The notes under the pieces are model-generated. The model was not told where the DNA came from and made no database searches. It worked only from the letters and a program-made list of their open reading frames with translations. Source: a virus. Taken from it: DNA of 20,320 nt. The stretch covers positions 1 through 20,320 of the IMG/VR virus record IMGVR_UViG_3300045973_000508, one strand, 5' to 3'. The position numbers were made by a program, and so were the translations under genes. Shown here piece by piece: positions 1 to 5,560 of this stretch. Position 1 is the stretch's first letter; every line of letters begins with the position of its first letter.

Positions 1-1
1 A

Positions 2-676
2 AACCACGACAGTTATATTTGTATGTCAACCAGATACAAAGTTGATAAATGTGGAAACCCAGGAATAGGTATTGATAAACTTGAAAGTAATGTTCAAAAT
101 TTACTCATTAATAACTTTTTCCCTTTACTCGTTAAGAATAGGAATTCAGGAAATTTGGTTAAAAGGATTGATGATATAGAAGATGAAATCACTCTTTTGA
201 ATAGAGATTTGAAATCTGAAAATAATAAGGAAAAAAGGGTGTTAGATCTGTATTTGGATGGTGATCTTGATAAAGGTATCTACAAAGAACGTTTAGAAGG
301 TATCAAAAAAGAGCAGGAAAAGATCAATACCAAAATTCAGGATTTACAGGTTGAAAAATTAAGGGTTGAAAGTATCATCAAATCAGAAAATGACCTTCAG
401 TCAATCGCCAGAACATACAGAAAAGAAGGTATAGACAGGGATACCATCAGAAAAATCATTAATCATATTGTTATTACACCTGCACCGGAAATTAATTTAT
501 GTGATAACACAAGGGATAAGGTTATAAAGGTTGATTTACATATTGGTGAACAGGTATTTGGGTTCTACATTGGTCAACGCAGTGAGAATATTAAGTTGGT
601 AAATGAACCAACAGAAAAGACCCTGAATGTATTTCAAGCAATCAATTTCGTGAACGACTATAAGGATCAAAATTAG
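2..676 (+). CDS. Large serine recombinase (phage integrase), C-terminal part
   Basis: This is the end of a large serine integrase, the enzyme that inserts and excises phage DNA at att sites. The frame is open to the left edge, so the gene starts outside the window and the ATG at 23 is an internal methionine, not the start. The visible part opens with a Y-x-C...C-G segment typical of the second half of the recombinase zinc ribbon. This is followed by 'I..LE..VQNLLINNF', then a long charged coiled coil (about residues 45-125 counted from that methionine), then a C-terminal domain with 'RDTIRKIINHIVI'. Zinc ribbon plus coiled coil is the hallmark of the large serine recombinase C-terminus; the coiled coil governs synapsis and directionality. 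The catalytic serine domain is not in view. The gene is convergent with the leftward early module. The family call is firm; whether this copy is functional cannot be judged. Confidence 0.85.
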   Translation, partial: NHDSYICMSTRYKVDKCGNPGIGIDKLESNVQNLLINNFFPLLVKNRNSGNLVKRIDDIEDEITLLNRDLKSENNKEKRVLDLYLDGDLDKGIYKERLEGIKKEQEKINTKIQDLQVEKLRVESIIKSENDLQSIARTYRKEGIDRDTIRKIINHIVITPAPEINLCDNTRDKVIKVDLHIGEQVFGFYIGQRSENIKLVNEPTEKTLNVFQAINFVNDYKDQN

Positions 677-679
677 GAC

Positions 680-709
680 AAAAAAAACCGGGGGTTACAA
701 ATCCCCGGT
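680..709 (-). terminator. Rho-independent terminator of the leftward early module
   Basis: A 7-bp perfect stem, ACCGGGG (687-693) with CCCCGGT (703-709), closes a 9-nt loop. Read on the minus strand the stem is followed by a run of eight T (680-687), so it ends leftward transcription from the 1324-754 gene pair. The plus side lacks a T-run, so it would terminate the integrase message poorly. Confidence 0.8.
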
Positions 710-753
710 ATGAATTCATTACATTTACATAAATTTGGTTCTTTTGGTTCACA

Positions 754-1038
754 TCATAGGCATTCATTTTCAGGGTTAGTTTCTTCACTTTCTGGATGGT
801 CGTCTGATTCCATTTCTTCTATTTCCAATATTTTACGCCAATCTCCAGGTGTGTAATCATACCCACGTATACTCTCATTTTGTTGGTTATCACATCCACC
901 GTGATAATAACAACAATACCACAAACAAAATTTTAAATCATAACAGGTATCCTTGTAGATATCTTGTCGTAAAGATTCAATTTCGTGTTCTGCGTCTTCT
1001 TTTGAATCAAAGATTTCAGGATTTTCATTCTGTTCCAT
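754..1038 (-). CDS. Small acidic cysteine-rich protein of unknown function
   Basis: A 94-residue protein that I do not recognise. It is strongly acidic at both ends. In the middle it carries a compact cluster C32, C38, C42, C43, H46 and C49, followed by a 'YDYTPGDWRK' segment. The cluster looks like a metal-binding or disulfide-rich knuckle, but its spacing matches no zinc-finger class known to me. The ATG overlaps the end of the upstream 99-residue gene by 14 nt, which argues for one transcript with coupled translation. The leftward terminator at 680-709 lies just downstream. The function is unknown; small acidic early phage proteins are often host-takeover or inhibitor proteins, but nothing here shows that directly. 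Confidence 0.6.
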   Translation of the reverse strand: MEQNENPEIFDSKEDAEHEIESLRQDIYKDTCYDLKFCLWYCCYYHGGCDNQQNESIRGYDYTPGDWRKILEIEEMESDDHPESEETNPENECL

Positions 1039-1324
1039 TGTCCAAATTTTTTAAAAATTTACACATAATCAAATAGTTATTATAATTATGGGTTATTTCT
1101 TCTCTATCAAAATAGAGATTCTCCCAGTTCCATACTTCACCATCATAGATGTAATCTACTTGAGCGACTATTTCATCATTAACAGAGAATGTAAAATGTA
1201 CCTGATTTTCACCTATTGGTTCTGCATAACTTTCAATGTTTGCATTTTCATCATACTGCGTTTTAAGAAAAAATACGATACCATTTAAATATCTCATTAC
1301 TTCATTTACTTGTTCTTCTTCCAT
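1025..1324 (-). CDS. Hypothetical protein, 99 residues
   Basis: Begins 'MEEEQVNEVMRYLNG'. The frame stays open further upstream to an ATG at 1399, but that extension is lysine-rich and lies close to the preceding terminator, so the start at 1324, placed after an A-rich run, is preferred. The protein is acidic, soluble and looks alpha/beta: a helix, then strands around 'VHFTFSVNDEIVAQVDYIYDGEVWNWENLYF', then a C-terminal helix. No domain is recognised. Its 3' end overlaps the next gene by 14 nt, so the two form a pair between the terminators at about 1466-1505 and 680-709. They probably have their own promoter between 1325 and 1465, but I found no convincing one. Confidence 0.6.
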   Translation of the reverse strand: MEEEQVNEVMRYLNGIVFFLKTQYDENANIESYAEPIGENQVHFTFSVNDEIVAQVDYIYDGEVWNWENLYFDREEITHNYNNYLIMCKFLKNLDNGTE

Positions 1325-1464
1325 TTTCTTTTTTTTAAACGACCCCGGAATTGAGGTCTTGGAAAAATATAGCAAAAAACTTGCAGAAAAAAAAATCACA
1401 TACGCTATTTATACATATTCTAGGTTACTGGATATAACGATAATACTTTTATATTGGAAGGAAA

Positions 1465-1505
1465 TAAAAAAAGAGGGTTAAAATAACACCAAGTTTTAAC
1501 CCTCT
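1465..1505 (-). terminator. Rho-independent terminator after the 2424-1568 operon
   Basis: A 12-bp perfect stem (1472-1483 with 1494-1505; half-site AGAGGGTTAAAA) has a 10-nt loop. On the minus strand it is followed by a run of seven T (1472 down to 1466). A second A-run at 1507-1517 lies on the upstream side. It cleanly separates the 2424-1568 genes from the 1324-754 pair. Confidence 0.8.
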
Positions 1506-1567
1506 CAAAAAAAAAAATCAATGGATGATTTTTAAAAATATACATATAATTTTTGGATTAACCAAAT

Positions 1568-1816
1568 CTATTGATCGATTAATTCTAACATATTTTTAAA
1601 TAGTGCACAAAATTCATAATTTTCTTCTTCTTCGTGGTATGTAATACTAACCTTCAGTAGTCTTTTGATCGCTCTCGTTCTGCGTGGTTCAGGAACATCT
1701 ATGAATGTCTTTATACTTTTCAATTCTTCTATTAAAATTTTGTCCATTTCTTTTCTTGCGTCCAGATCCACTTTAAAATATAATGGTGGTATTTCTGCGT
1801 CGTCTATGTATTTCAT
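1568..1816 (-). CDS. Small hypothetical protein, 82 residues
   Basis: An 82-residue, mostly helical protein. It has a basic patch in the middle (about residues 43-56, 'EPRRTRAIKRLLKV') and a C-terminal 'YEFCALFKNMLELID' helix. Its ATG overlaps the TGA of the upstream gene in an ATGA arrangement (1813-1816), so the two are almost certainly translated as a coupled pair from the promoter at 2429-2459. No known domain is visible. It could be a partner of the zinc-finger protein, which is inference from the coupling only. The leftward terminator lies about 60 bp downstream. Confidence 0.65.
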   Translation of the reverse strand: MKYIDDAEIPPLYFKVDLDARKEMDKILIEELKSIKTFIDVPEPRRTRAIKRLLKVSITYHEEEENYEFCALFKNMLELIDQ

Positions 1817-2424
1817 TTGTTTTGGGTTTTCTTTTTTTGGTAATATTCTTTTTGGTATTCTTTTATAACCTCTTTTCTCTTTTTCTTACTTTTTTCGGAG
1901 TATTTTTTTAGTATGTCTGTGTTCAATTCATTCCATTTTTTCTTACTTTCATTCTTTCGTTTTTTTCTTGTTTCTTCATCTAATTTTTCTTTTACTACCT
2001 TTTCTTTCACTTTTTTTCTACTATTTTTTGCATAGTATTTTTTCATATATTGTTTCATATATTGTTTCATATATTCTTTTCTATCATTCAGAATCTTAAC
2101 TTTTTGGTTTGGAAAATGAAACTTACCATCTTTGTCTTTAAGCGGTAATTTGTACCATATTTGTTCTTCTTCGTTGAATGTCCATCCTAACACCTGCATA
2201 AATTTAAATGTGTCTTGTTTCTGGGCGTCGTTCATATATCGGTTGGGTTGCATTGGTACACGTTCATTTTCTTCTTCTTCCCTTTTTTTCTGATGGTAAA
2301 AATTTGAATATTCTTTGAGACAAGTTTTACATTGGTTATTTATTTTTCCATTTTTCAAAATATAATATTCATCTATATCCTGTTCTTCGCCACACTTTAC
2401 ACATACTTTTCTTTCTTCTTCCAT
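1813..2424 (-). CDS. Zinc-finger protein with lysine-rich tail
   Basis: A 203-residue protein in three parts. Residues 8-35 form a CxxC-x20-CxxC zinc ribbon (C8, C11, C32, C35) of the kind found at the N-terminus of many phage HNH/endonuclease VII-like and putative regulatory proteins ('KVCVKCGEE...', 'CKTCLKEY'). Residues about 60-110 form a small domain with 'TFKFMQVLGWTFNEEEQIWYKLP'. Residues about 115-203 are a very basic charged helix rich in K, R and E. No HNH catalytic motif follows the ribbon, so nuclease activity is not supported; nucleic-acid binding is a reasonable inference. The basic part contains a triplicated Q-Y-M-K unit. The likely promoter ends only 4 nt before the ATG, so the mRNA may be leaderless. 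It is coupled to the downstream 82-residue gene. Confidence 0.65.
   Translation of the reverse strand: MEEERKVCVKCGEEQDIDEYYILKNGKINNQCKTCLKEYSNFYHQKKREEEENERVPMQPNRYMNDAQKQDTFKFMQVLGWTFNEEEQIWYKLPLKDKDGKFHFPNQKVKILNDRKEYMKQYMKQYMKKYYAKNSRKKVKEKVVKEKLDEETRKKRKNESKKKWNELNTDILKKYSEKSKKKRKEVIKEYQKEYYQKKKTQNK
2041..2076 (-). repeat. Three tandem 12-bp units inside a coding region
   Basis: The 12-mer TTTCATATATTG occurs at 2041-2052 and 2053-2064, and again with one mismatch at 2065-2076. On the coding strand each unit encodes Q-Y-M-K (last copy K-Y-M-K going inward). Repeat number could vary by slippage without a frameshift, because the unit is four codons long. Confidence 0.85.
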
Positions 2425-2428
2425 TCTA

Positions 2429-2459
2429 TATAAATATATAATTAAGTTGACAAAACCAA
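2429..2459 (-). promoter_or_regulatory. Candidate promoter for the 2424-1568 operon
   Basis: On the minus strand TTG (2459-2457) and TATTTATA (2436-2429) are 20 nt apart. This matches the layout of the Bacteroidota -33/-7 promoter and the motif before two plus-strand genes here. The -7-like element ends 4 nt before the ATG, which implies a leaderless or nearly leaderless message. It overlaps the 3' end of the 2442-2972 gene. Confidence 0.45.
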
Positions 2460-2972
2460 GTTATTTTTAAATTTTTCAAGTTTCTTTTTTAAGGTGTTGA
2501 ATTCGTTATCAGTTAACGTTTTACCGGATTTTCCAAGAAAATAAATGTATTGGTTCAAAAATGAAAGAACACCATATTGAGATAAATAAAATTCCCAGTT
2601 TGGTTTAAATTGATCAAATTTCTCATTTAGATATATTCTTAGTTTATCATCAACCGATATAGGTTCATTTTCTTTATTTATGGTCACTGGGATGATCTCT
2701 GGTGAACGATCTTCAATTTTAGGTATAGATGGTTCGATAATGATCTTAGCGTCTAAAATCGTCTCTATTTGAATAGTGGTATTTTTATATATTTCCAATT
2801 CCTCAGTTATCGTCCTGCATTCGATTTCGGTAAATTGTTTACCATAGTGGGCCATCATTGTCTTTAGTCGCTGCATAAATTCATCGGTTGTACAATATTT
2901 AATATTGATCTTCCAATTTGGTAAATATTGTTTGATTTCTTGGTCTATTTTCATTTCAATGTTTGCGTCCAT
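2442..2972 (-). CDS. Protein with two tandem copies of one unknown domain
   Basis: A 176-residue protein that I do not recognise, but it has a clear internal duplication. Residues 10-66 align without gaps to residues 116-172 at an offset of exactly 106. P-N-W at 18-20 matches 124-126, F32 matches F138, the G-K-x-[FL]-T-[ED]-x-E motif at 44-51 matches 150-157, L-E at 59-60 matches 165-166, and K-N at 63-64 matches 169-170. A proline- and isoleucine-rich linker (about 75-105) joins the copies. There is no signal peptide, membrane segment or Walker motif. It lies downstream of the initiator gene in the same direction, separated by a GC-rich hairpin, so a role in replication or early regulation is plausible but unproven. 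The ATG follows an A/C-rich stretch (2973-2985). Confidence 0.65.
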   Translation of the reverse strand: MDANIEMKIDQEIKQYLPNWKINIKYCTTDEFMQRLKTMMAHYGKQFTEIECRTITEELEIYKNTTIQIETILDAKIIIEPSIPKIEDRSPEIIPVTINKENEPISVDDKLRIYLNEKFDQFKPNWEFYLSQYGVLSFLNQYIYFLGKSGKTLTDNEFNTLKKKLEKFKNNLVLST

Positions 2973-3026
2973 AATGTTTGTTTGTTTAGTTGAATTTTAT
3001 TTTTTAGGCTGGCCCAGTATATAGGT

Positions 3027-3052
3027 CCGGCAGCGGATCCTATTCCCTGCGG
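3027..3052 (-). other. GC-rich intergenic hairpin between initiator and duplicated-domain genes
   Basis: In a locally very AT-rich region, 3007-3055 is unusually GC-rich. It can fold, on either strand, into a nine-pair stem with two single-base bulges: CCG/CGG, CAG/CTG and GGA/TCC nested around a 6-nt loop. A CTGGcCCAG inverted repeat lies next to it. No T-run follows, so it is not a standard terminator. A pause, mRNA-processing or protein-binding site is possible. Confidence 0.4.
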
Positions 3053-3062
3053 TCGTTGAAGA

Positions 3063-3839
3063 TTATAATGAAAGAAAAATTTTAACATCCGTTTTCATCA
3101 ATTCTATTTGTTCATTATCATAATATGGTAAATCTAAATTTTGGTCCATTATTTTTACCATTTCGTTGAAGAAGGTATCAATACCTTTTTTCATTAATTT
3201 TTCTTCCCAATTGTTATTGAAATAATTTGGAAAAATTTCATTGAAATCATCCCTGAATTCTTTTAAGGTTTTTACCGGAATAGTTTCAACCGCTACCGGC
3301 ATTTTAGAACCAAAAGTAAATTCTTCAACTTCAGAAAAAATTTCCTTATGGTCCAATATTGGTCCATTAGTATTTTCTTCTTTAATATTTATTTCTTTAT
3401 TACTTGTTTCATTAGTACTTATTAGTGGGTCGAAAATAGGAATCCTACTTTCGGAAATCCTAATATTAGGATTTCCATTATTAGAAATCCTATTTTCGGA
3501 AATACTATTATCAACTATTTCGTTAATAGTCCAAAGAACACCACTTCCTTGTCCCAATACTTTTTTATTTATATACCCTAATTTTTGAAGTTTATGAAAG
3601 GAAGTATAAAAGACAGTTTTCCCGAAACCACATTCTTTTAATAAAACTGTTGCATTAATTATATAATCATCAGAATTTGAAAGAATGGCATACATCATTC
3701 CGTAATCGAAATAATTCAAATTCTTATCTAATTTCATTTTATTTGTTATGCAGGTGTAAAATGATTCGTGTTCATCCCTGTTGTAAATCGTTTTGTTTAA
3801 AAATTCATTTTTCATTTTAGTAAAATAAAAAGGGGTCAA
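3063..3839 (-). CDS. Replication initiator-like protein with N-terminal winged helix
   Basis: A 258-residue protein with the layout of phage replication initiators (lambda O or DnaD-like). Residues about 37-107 form a winged helix: 'NYFDYGMMYAILSN', then 'INATVLLKECGFGKTVFYTSFHKLQKLGYI', then a beta wing ending 'GVLWTINE'. Residues about 110-180 are a low-complexity linker encoded by repeated DNA (see the iteron entry). Residues about 190-258 are a helical C-terminal domain ('LKEFRDDFNEIFPNYFNNNWEEKL'), the usual site for helicase or loader contact. It probably binds the phage origin and recruits the host replisome, since no helicase or polymerase gene is seen. The start could be 3839 or the methionine at 3815 ('MKNEFLN'); the longer form is kept because its extra residues F-Y-F-T-K look like a natural N-terminus. 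It could instead be a transcription factor. Confidence 0.7.
   Translation of the reverse strand: MTPFYFTKMKNEFLNKTIYNRDEHESFYTCITNKMKLDKNLNYFDYGMMYAILSNSDDYIINATVLLKECGFGKTVFYTSFHKLQKLGYINKKVLGQGSGVLWTINEIVDNSISENRISNNGNPNIRISESRIPIFDPLISTNETSNKEINIKEENTNGPILDHKEIFSEVEEFTFGSKMPVAVETIPVKTLKEFRDDFNEIFPNYFNNNWEEKLMKKGIDTFFNEMVKIMDQNLDLPYYDNEQIELMKTDVKIFLSL
3431..3507. repeat. Intragenic iterons and 24-bp palindrome, candidate replication origin
   Basis: Within the linker of the initiator gene a 26-bp unit occurs twice in direct orientation (3437-3462 and 3482-3507, 23 of 26 identical, 45 bp apart, in frame). Overlapping the first copy is a perfect 24-bp palindrome (3453-3476; half-site GGAAATCCTAAT). 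A further inverted partial unit is at 3431-3447. The repeated core is TAGGATTTCC/GGAAATCCTA. Directly beside it, 3371-3420 is about 84% A+T. Iterons followed by an AT-rich segment inside the middle of the initiator gene is the arrangement of the lambda origin in gene O. Confidence 0.6.
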
Positions 3840-3849
3840 GAAATCCGCT

Positions 3850-3909
3850 GGTTCTCACGTCAGTTTCATTCTTGCCCCAAAATTCTTTTAGTAGTATATT
3901 GTGAGAACC
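3850..3909. promoter_or_regulatory. Long-range inverted repeat upstream of the initiator gene
   Basis: GGTTCTCAC (3850-3858) and its exact reverse complement GTGAGAACC (3901-3909) are 42 bp apart, just upstream of the initiator start. They could be paired operator half-sites about five helical turns apart, or a 9-bp stem in the initiator mRNA leader. Confidence 0.45.
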
Positions 3910-4036
3910 TACAATTATAAATATATCAATCCTAGCCCAAAAGTCAATCTTACTAAAAATATTTTTGATATTTAGAACTTGCCTAAATAACGGTGCGATA
4001 ATCAGCGTCTTATCCATAAATACCAATTATCTTATG

Positions 4037-4049
4037 TAGAATCATTCTA
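4037..4049. promoter_or_regulatory. Candidate operator palindrome
   Basis: TAGAAT-C-ATTCTA is a perfect 13-bp palindrome lying between the divergent initiator and 4111 genes. Its size and position suit a dimeric repressor site. No repressor gene is in the window to test this against. Confidence 0.35.
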
Positions 4050-4110
4050 AATTACACATTGATCAGTTTTTTCGAGATCCAAAAAGTATTTATCTTAAAA
4101 AGATAGATAT

Positions 4111-4614
4111 ATGGATGATATCAATAATAGAATTTCAGAACAAGAACAGCGGGTCAGAAATAAATACATCAATAGGAATGGAAAATTTTTCGATTCTCTC
4201 ACGCCAACAGAAAACCCTTTTGAAAATTATGACTTGGATGGTATACGTGGTGAAGTCTCATTTAAATTGGAACTAAAAGAGCGAGGTGAAAAATACGATA
4301 TACATCAGTATTCAGGTAGTACCATAATTGAAATGACTAAGGTAGATTTCTTCAAAACAATAATCGAAGAAGACCCGGAAGCACAATGTCTTTATGTTTC
4401 ATATTATAGTGGTGGTGAAGACTTTATTTCCTTCAATATAACGAATAGATTACTCGCGGGCGATGATATACTTCAACCACACATTTTAATGTGTCAGAAG
4501 TCAGAATTTGGAAGCAGAGTAAAAGTTCCAAAAATGGTTGTAGACCTGGGTTTTAGTAACAAATATGGTGACAAAATGGTGATAAACAATAATATAGTAA
4601 AAATAATTCAATAA
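4111..4614 (+). CDS. Hypothetical protein, 167 residues
   Basis: A soluble acidic alpha/beta protein. A charged N-terminal helix (residues 1-25) is followed by several predicted strands around 'GEVSFKLELKERG', 'STIIEMTKVDFF' and 'QCLYVSYYSGGEDFISFNI', then a C-terminal basic strand region ending 'MVINNNIVKIIQ'. I cannot place it in a family. No catalytic motif, signal peptide or membrane segment is visible. It is the first rightward gene after the control region. The -7-like element TATTTATC ends 16 nt before the ATG, so the leader is short. The 43-codon frame at 4617 begins 2 nt after its stop. Confidence 0.65.
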   Translation: MDDINNRISEQEQRVRNKYINRNGKFFDSLTPTENPFENYDLDGIRGEVSFKLELKERGEKYDIHQYSGSTIIEMTKVDFFKTIIEEDPEAQCLYVSYYSGGEDFISFNITNRLLAGDDILQPHILMCQKSEFGSRVKVPKMVVDLGFSNKYGDKMVINNNIVKIIQ

Positions 4615-4616
4615 AA

Positions 4617-4855
4617 ATGAAAGAAGTTTATTATATTTTATACGTCTTAAATCTCTTATCTACAGATAATTATGAAGAATTCCACGACCCTACACTATCA
4701 TACTATAACTATGATGGTGTCCATAACTTCAACATTAGTTGGAATTAGCTTGACTTTCGTGTGATTATCGCTGTACATTAGCGGAGTTCAAACAGTTACA
4801 GGAATTTTATTATGATCAAAATTTGGTTTTCTCAGAAAATAATTGTACTTTTTGA
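4617..4855 (+). pseudogene. Short reading frame, probably a decayed or frameshifted small gene
   Basis: An ATG at 4617, 2 nt after the previous stop, opens a 43-codon frame to TAG at 4746-4748 ('MKEVYYILYVLNLLS...'). Immediately beyond, in another frame, 4754-4852 reads as plausible coding sequence without a stop ('CDYRCTLAEFKQLQEFYYDQ...') until TGA at 4853-4855. The two halves have similar aromatic- and acid-rich composition. This suggests one former gene of about 80 codons broken by an indel and a stop. Alternatively the 43-residue peptide is a real small protein and the second half is chance. Confidence 0.35.
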
Positions 4856-4874
4856 AATGTAAGACATATTTATT
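4843..4874 (+). promoter_or_regulatory. Candidate promoter for the exported-protein gene
   Basis: TTG (4843-4845) and TATTTATT (4867-4874) are separated by 21 nt, ending 17 nt before the ATG at 4892. It matches the spacing seen before the 5561 and 2424 genes. Confidence 0.45.
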
Positions 4875-4891
4875 ATAAACAACCAAAACAA

Positions 4892-5392
4892 ATGAAAACA
4901 TTAACCACAATTTTAATTATGTTACTGATTACAGTATCAGGTGTTAACGCTCAAAGTACTTTAGTATTTAAATTTGGTGATACGTTAACAGGTAAGATCA
5001 CCAGAATTGATGAAACAACTATAACATTACGAAAGGACAATAAAGAATTCAAGTTTCTTAAAACTGATTTAGATTCGTATACTGACAATAGAGATAATGA
5101 AAGGATAAGAATGGCAGGTAAAGAATTGATTAGTACATCAAGAAATTATATAACTGGGTTCGCGGTAACTGTTGCAGGTGCAGGTGTTATAGTATATTCT
5201 TCAACTATCAAGTCTAAGTCAATTAGAGAATCAGATATAACGAAATCAAACAACACACGAAACCTTATAACTATAGGTGGTGGAGTTATCGCATTGATTG
5301 GTGTAGTAATGCAAGTAGAAGCGTTTACACATCTTACTGACGCCGGGTTCATTTTATCTGAATATGGTTTTGGCGTTAAAATAAAATTATAA
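4892..5392 (+). CDS. Exported membrane protein, candidate lysogenic-conversion gene
   Basis: A 166-residue protein with a clear Sec signal peptide. K2 is the only basic residue ahead of a hydrophobic core 'TTILIMLLITVSGV', with likely cleavage in V-N-A/Q (after residue 20). There is no cysteine after the cleavage site, so it is not a lipoprotein. The mature part begins with a short beta-rich module, 'FGDTLTGKITRIDETTITLRK', a style common in Bacteroidota envelope proteins. Two predicted membrane helices follow (about 88-105 and 127-147). The gene has its own promoter-like sequence upstream and a strong terminator downstream, so it is an independent unit between early and late modules. That is typical of a 'moron' expressed from the prophage that changes the host envelope (superinfection exclusion, for instance). 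This role is inference; the export signals are visible. Confidence 0.7.
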   Translation: MKTLTTILIMLLITVSGVNAQSTLVFKFGDTLTGKITRIDETTITLRKDNKEFKFLKTDLDSYTDNRDNERIRMAGKELISTSRNYITGFAVTVAGAGVIVYSSTIKSKSIRESDITKSNNTRNLITIGGGVIALIGVVMQVEAFTHLTDAGFILSEYGFGVKIKL

Positions 5393-5433
5393 AGTATCAT
5401 TCTGTTTACACCCATTTACAGTTTGTGTTTGCT

Positions 5434-5467
5434 CCCCGGTCTATGTGTTTTTAGACCGGGGTTTTTT
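5434..5467 (+). terminator. Strong Rho-independent terminator
   Basis: A perfect 10-bp stem, CCCCGGTCTA (5434-5443) with TAGACCGGGG (5452-5461), has an 8-nt loop and is followed by six T (5462-5467). It ends transcription of the exported-protein gene. Confidence 0.92.
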
Positions 5468-5492
5468 ATGCGTGAAAATAAATGAAAATATA

Positions 5493-5523
5493 TTGACTTT
5501 TCAGAATTAATTTGATATTTATA
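5493..5523 (+). promoter_or_regulatory. Candidate promoter for the 5561 gene
   Basis: TTG (5493-5495) and TATTTATA (5516-5523) are separated by 20 nt, shortly after the preceding terminator. This is the best match in the window to the shared TTG-N20-22-TATTTATA pattern. The predicted leader is about 30 nt and A/C-rich, without a Shine-Dalgarno motif. Confidence 0.5.
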
Positions 5524-5560
5524 TAAAACACATAAAGAATAAAAAACAAAACAACAAACA

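Larger units (their letters stand above)
3840..4110. promoter_or_regulatory. Divergent control region between initiator and rightward genes
   Basis: This 271-bp region has no convincing gene and separates leftward from rightward transcription. It holds the 9-bp inverted repeat at 3850/3901, a 12-bp A/T palindrome at 3955-3966 and the 13-bp palindrome at 4037-4049. It also holds TATTTAT-type -7 elements pointing both ways: 4023-4016 on the minus strand, with only ATG at the -33 position, and 4087-4094 on the plus strand, where the nearest TTG is 25 nt upstream. This is where an early repressor or activator would be expected to bind. Confidence 0.4.

Noticed and set aside
23-676. ATG at 23 as the true integrase start
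   Set aside because: The frame is open to the left edge and the residues before the ATG (Y-I-C) belong to the zinc ribbon, so the gene is truncated by the window.
1381-1413. Plus-strand TTG-N22-TATTTATA between the small early genes
   Set aside because: It fits the promoter pattern, but no plus-strand gene or recognisable RNA follows, and the region is AT-rich enough for a chance match.
849-1481. Three plus-strand frames opposite the small early genes
   Set aside because: They overlap better-supported minus-strand genes, run across a minus-strand terminator region, and encode low-complexity hydrophobic shadows.
3817-4026. A 69-codon minus-strand frame upstream of the initiator gene
   Set aside because: It fills the control region, covers the inverted repeats and likely promoter, and its product has no recognisable composition or motif. 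A start site predicted near 4008 would leave its ATG untranscribed. It remains possible but unsupported.
5146-5415. Minus-strand frame under the exported-protein gene
   Set aside because: It is fully antisense to a gene with a clear signal peptide and would start near the terminator; it has no features of its own.
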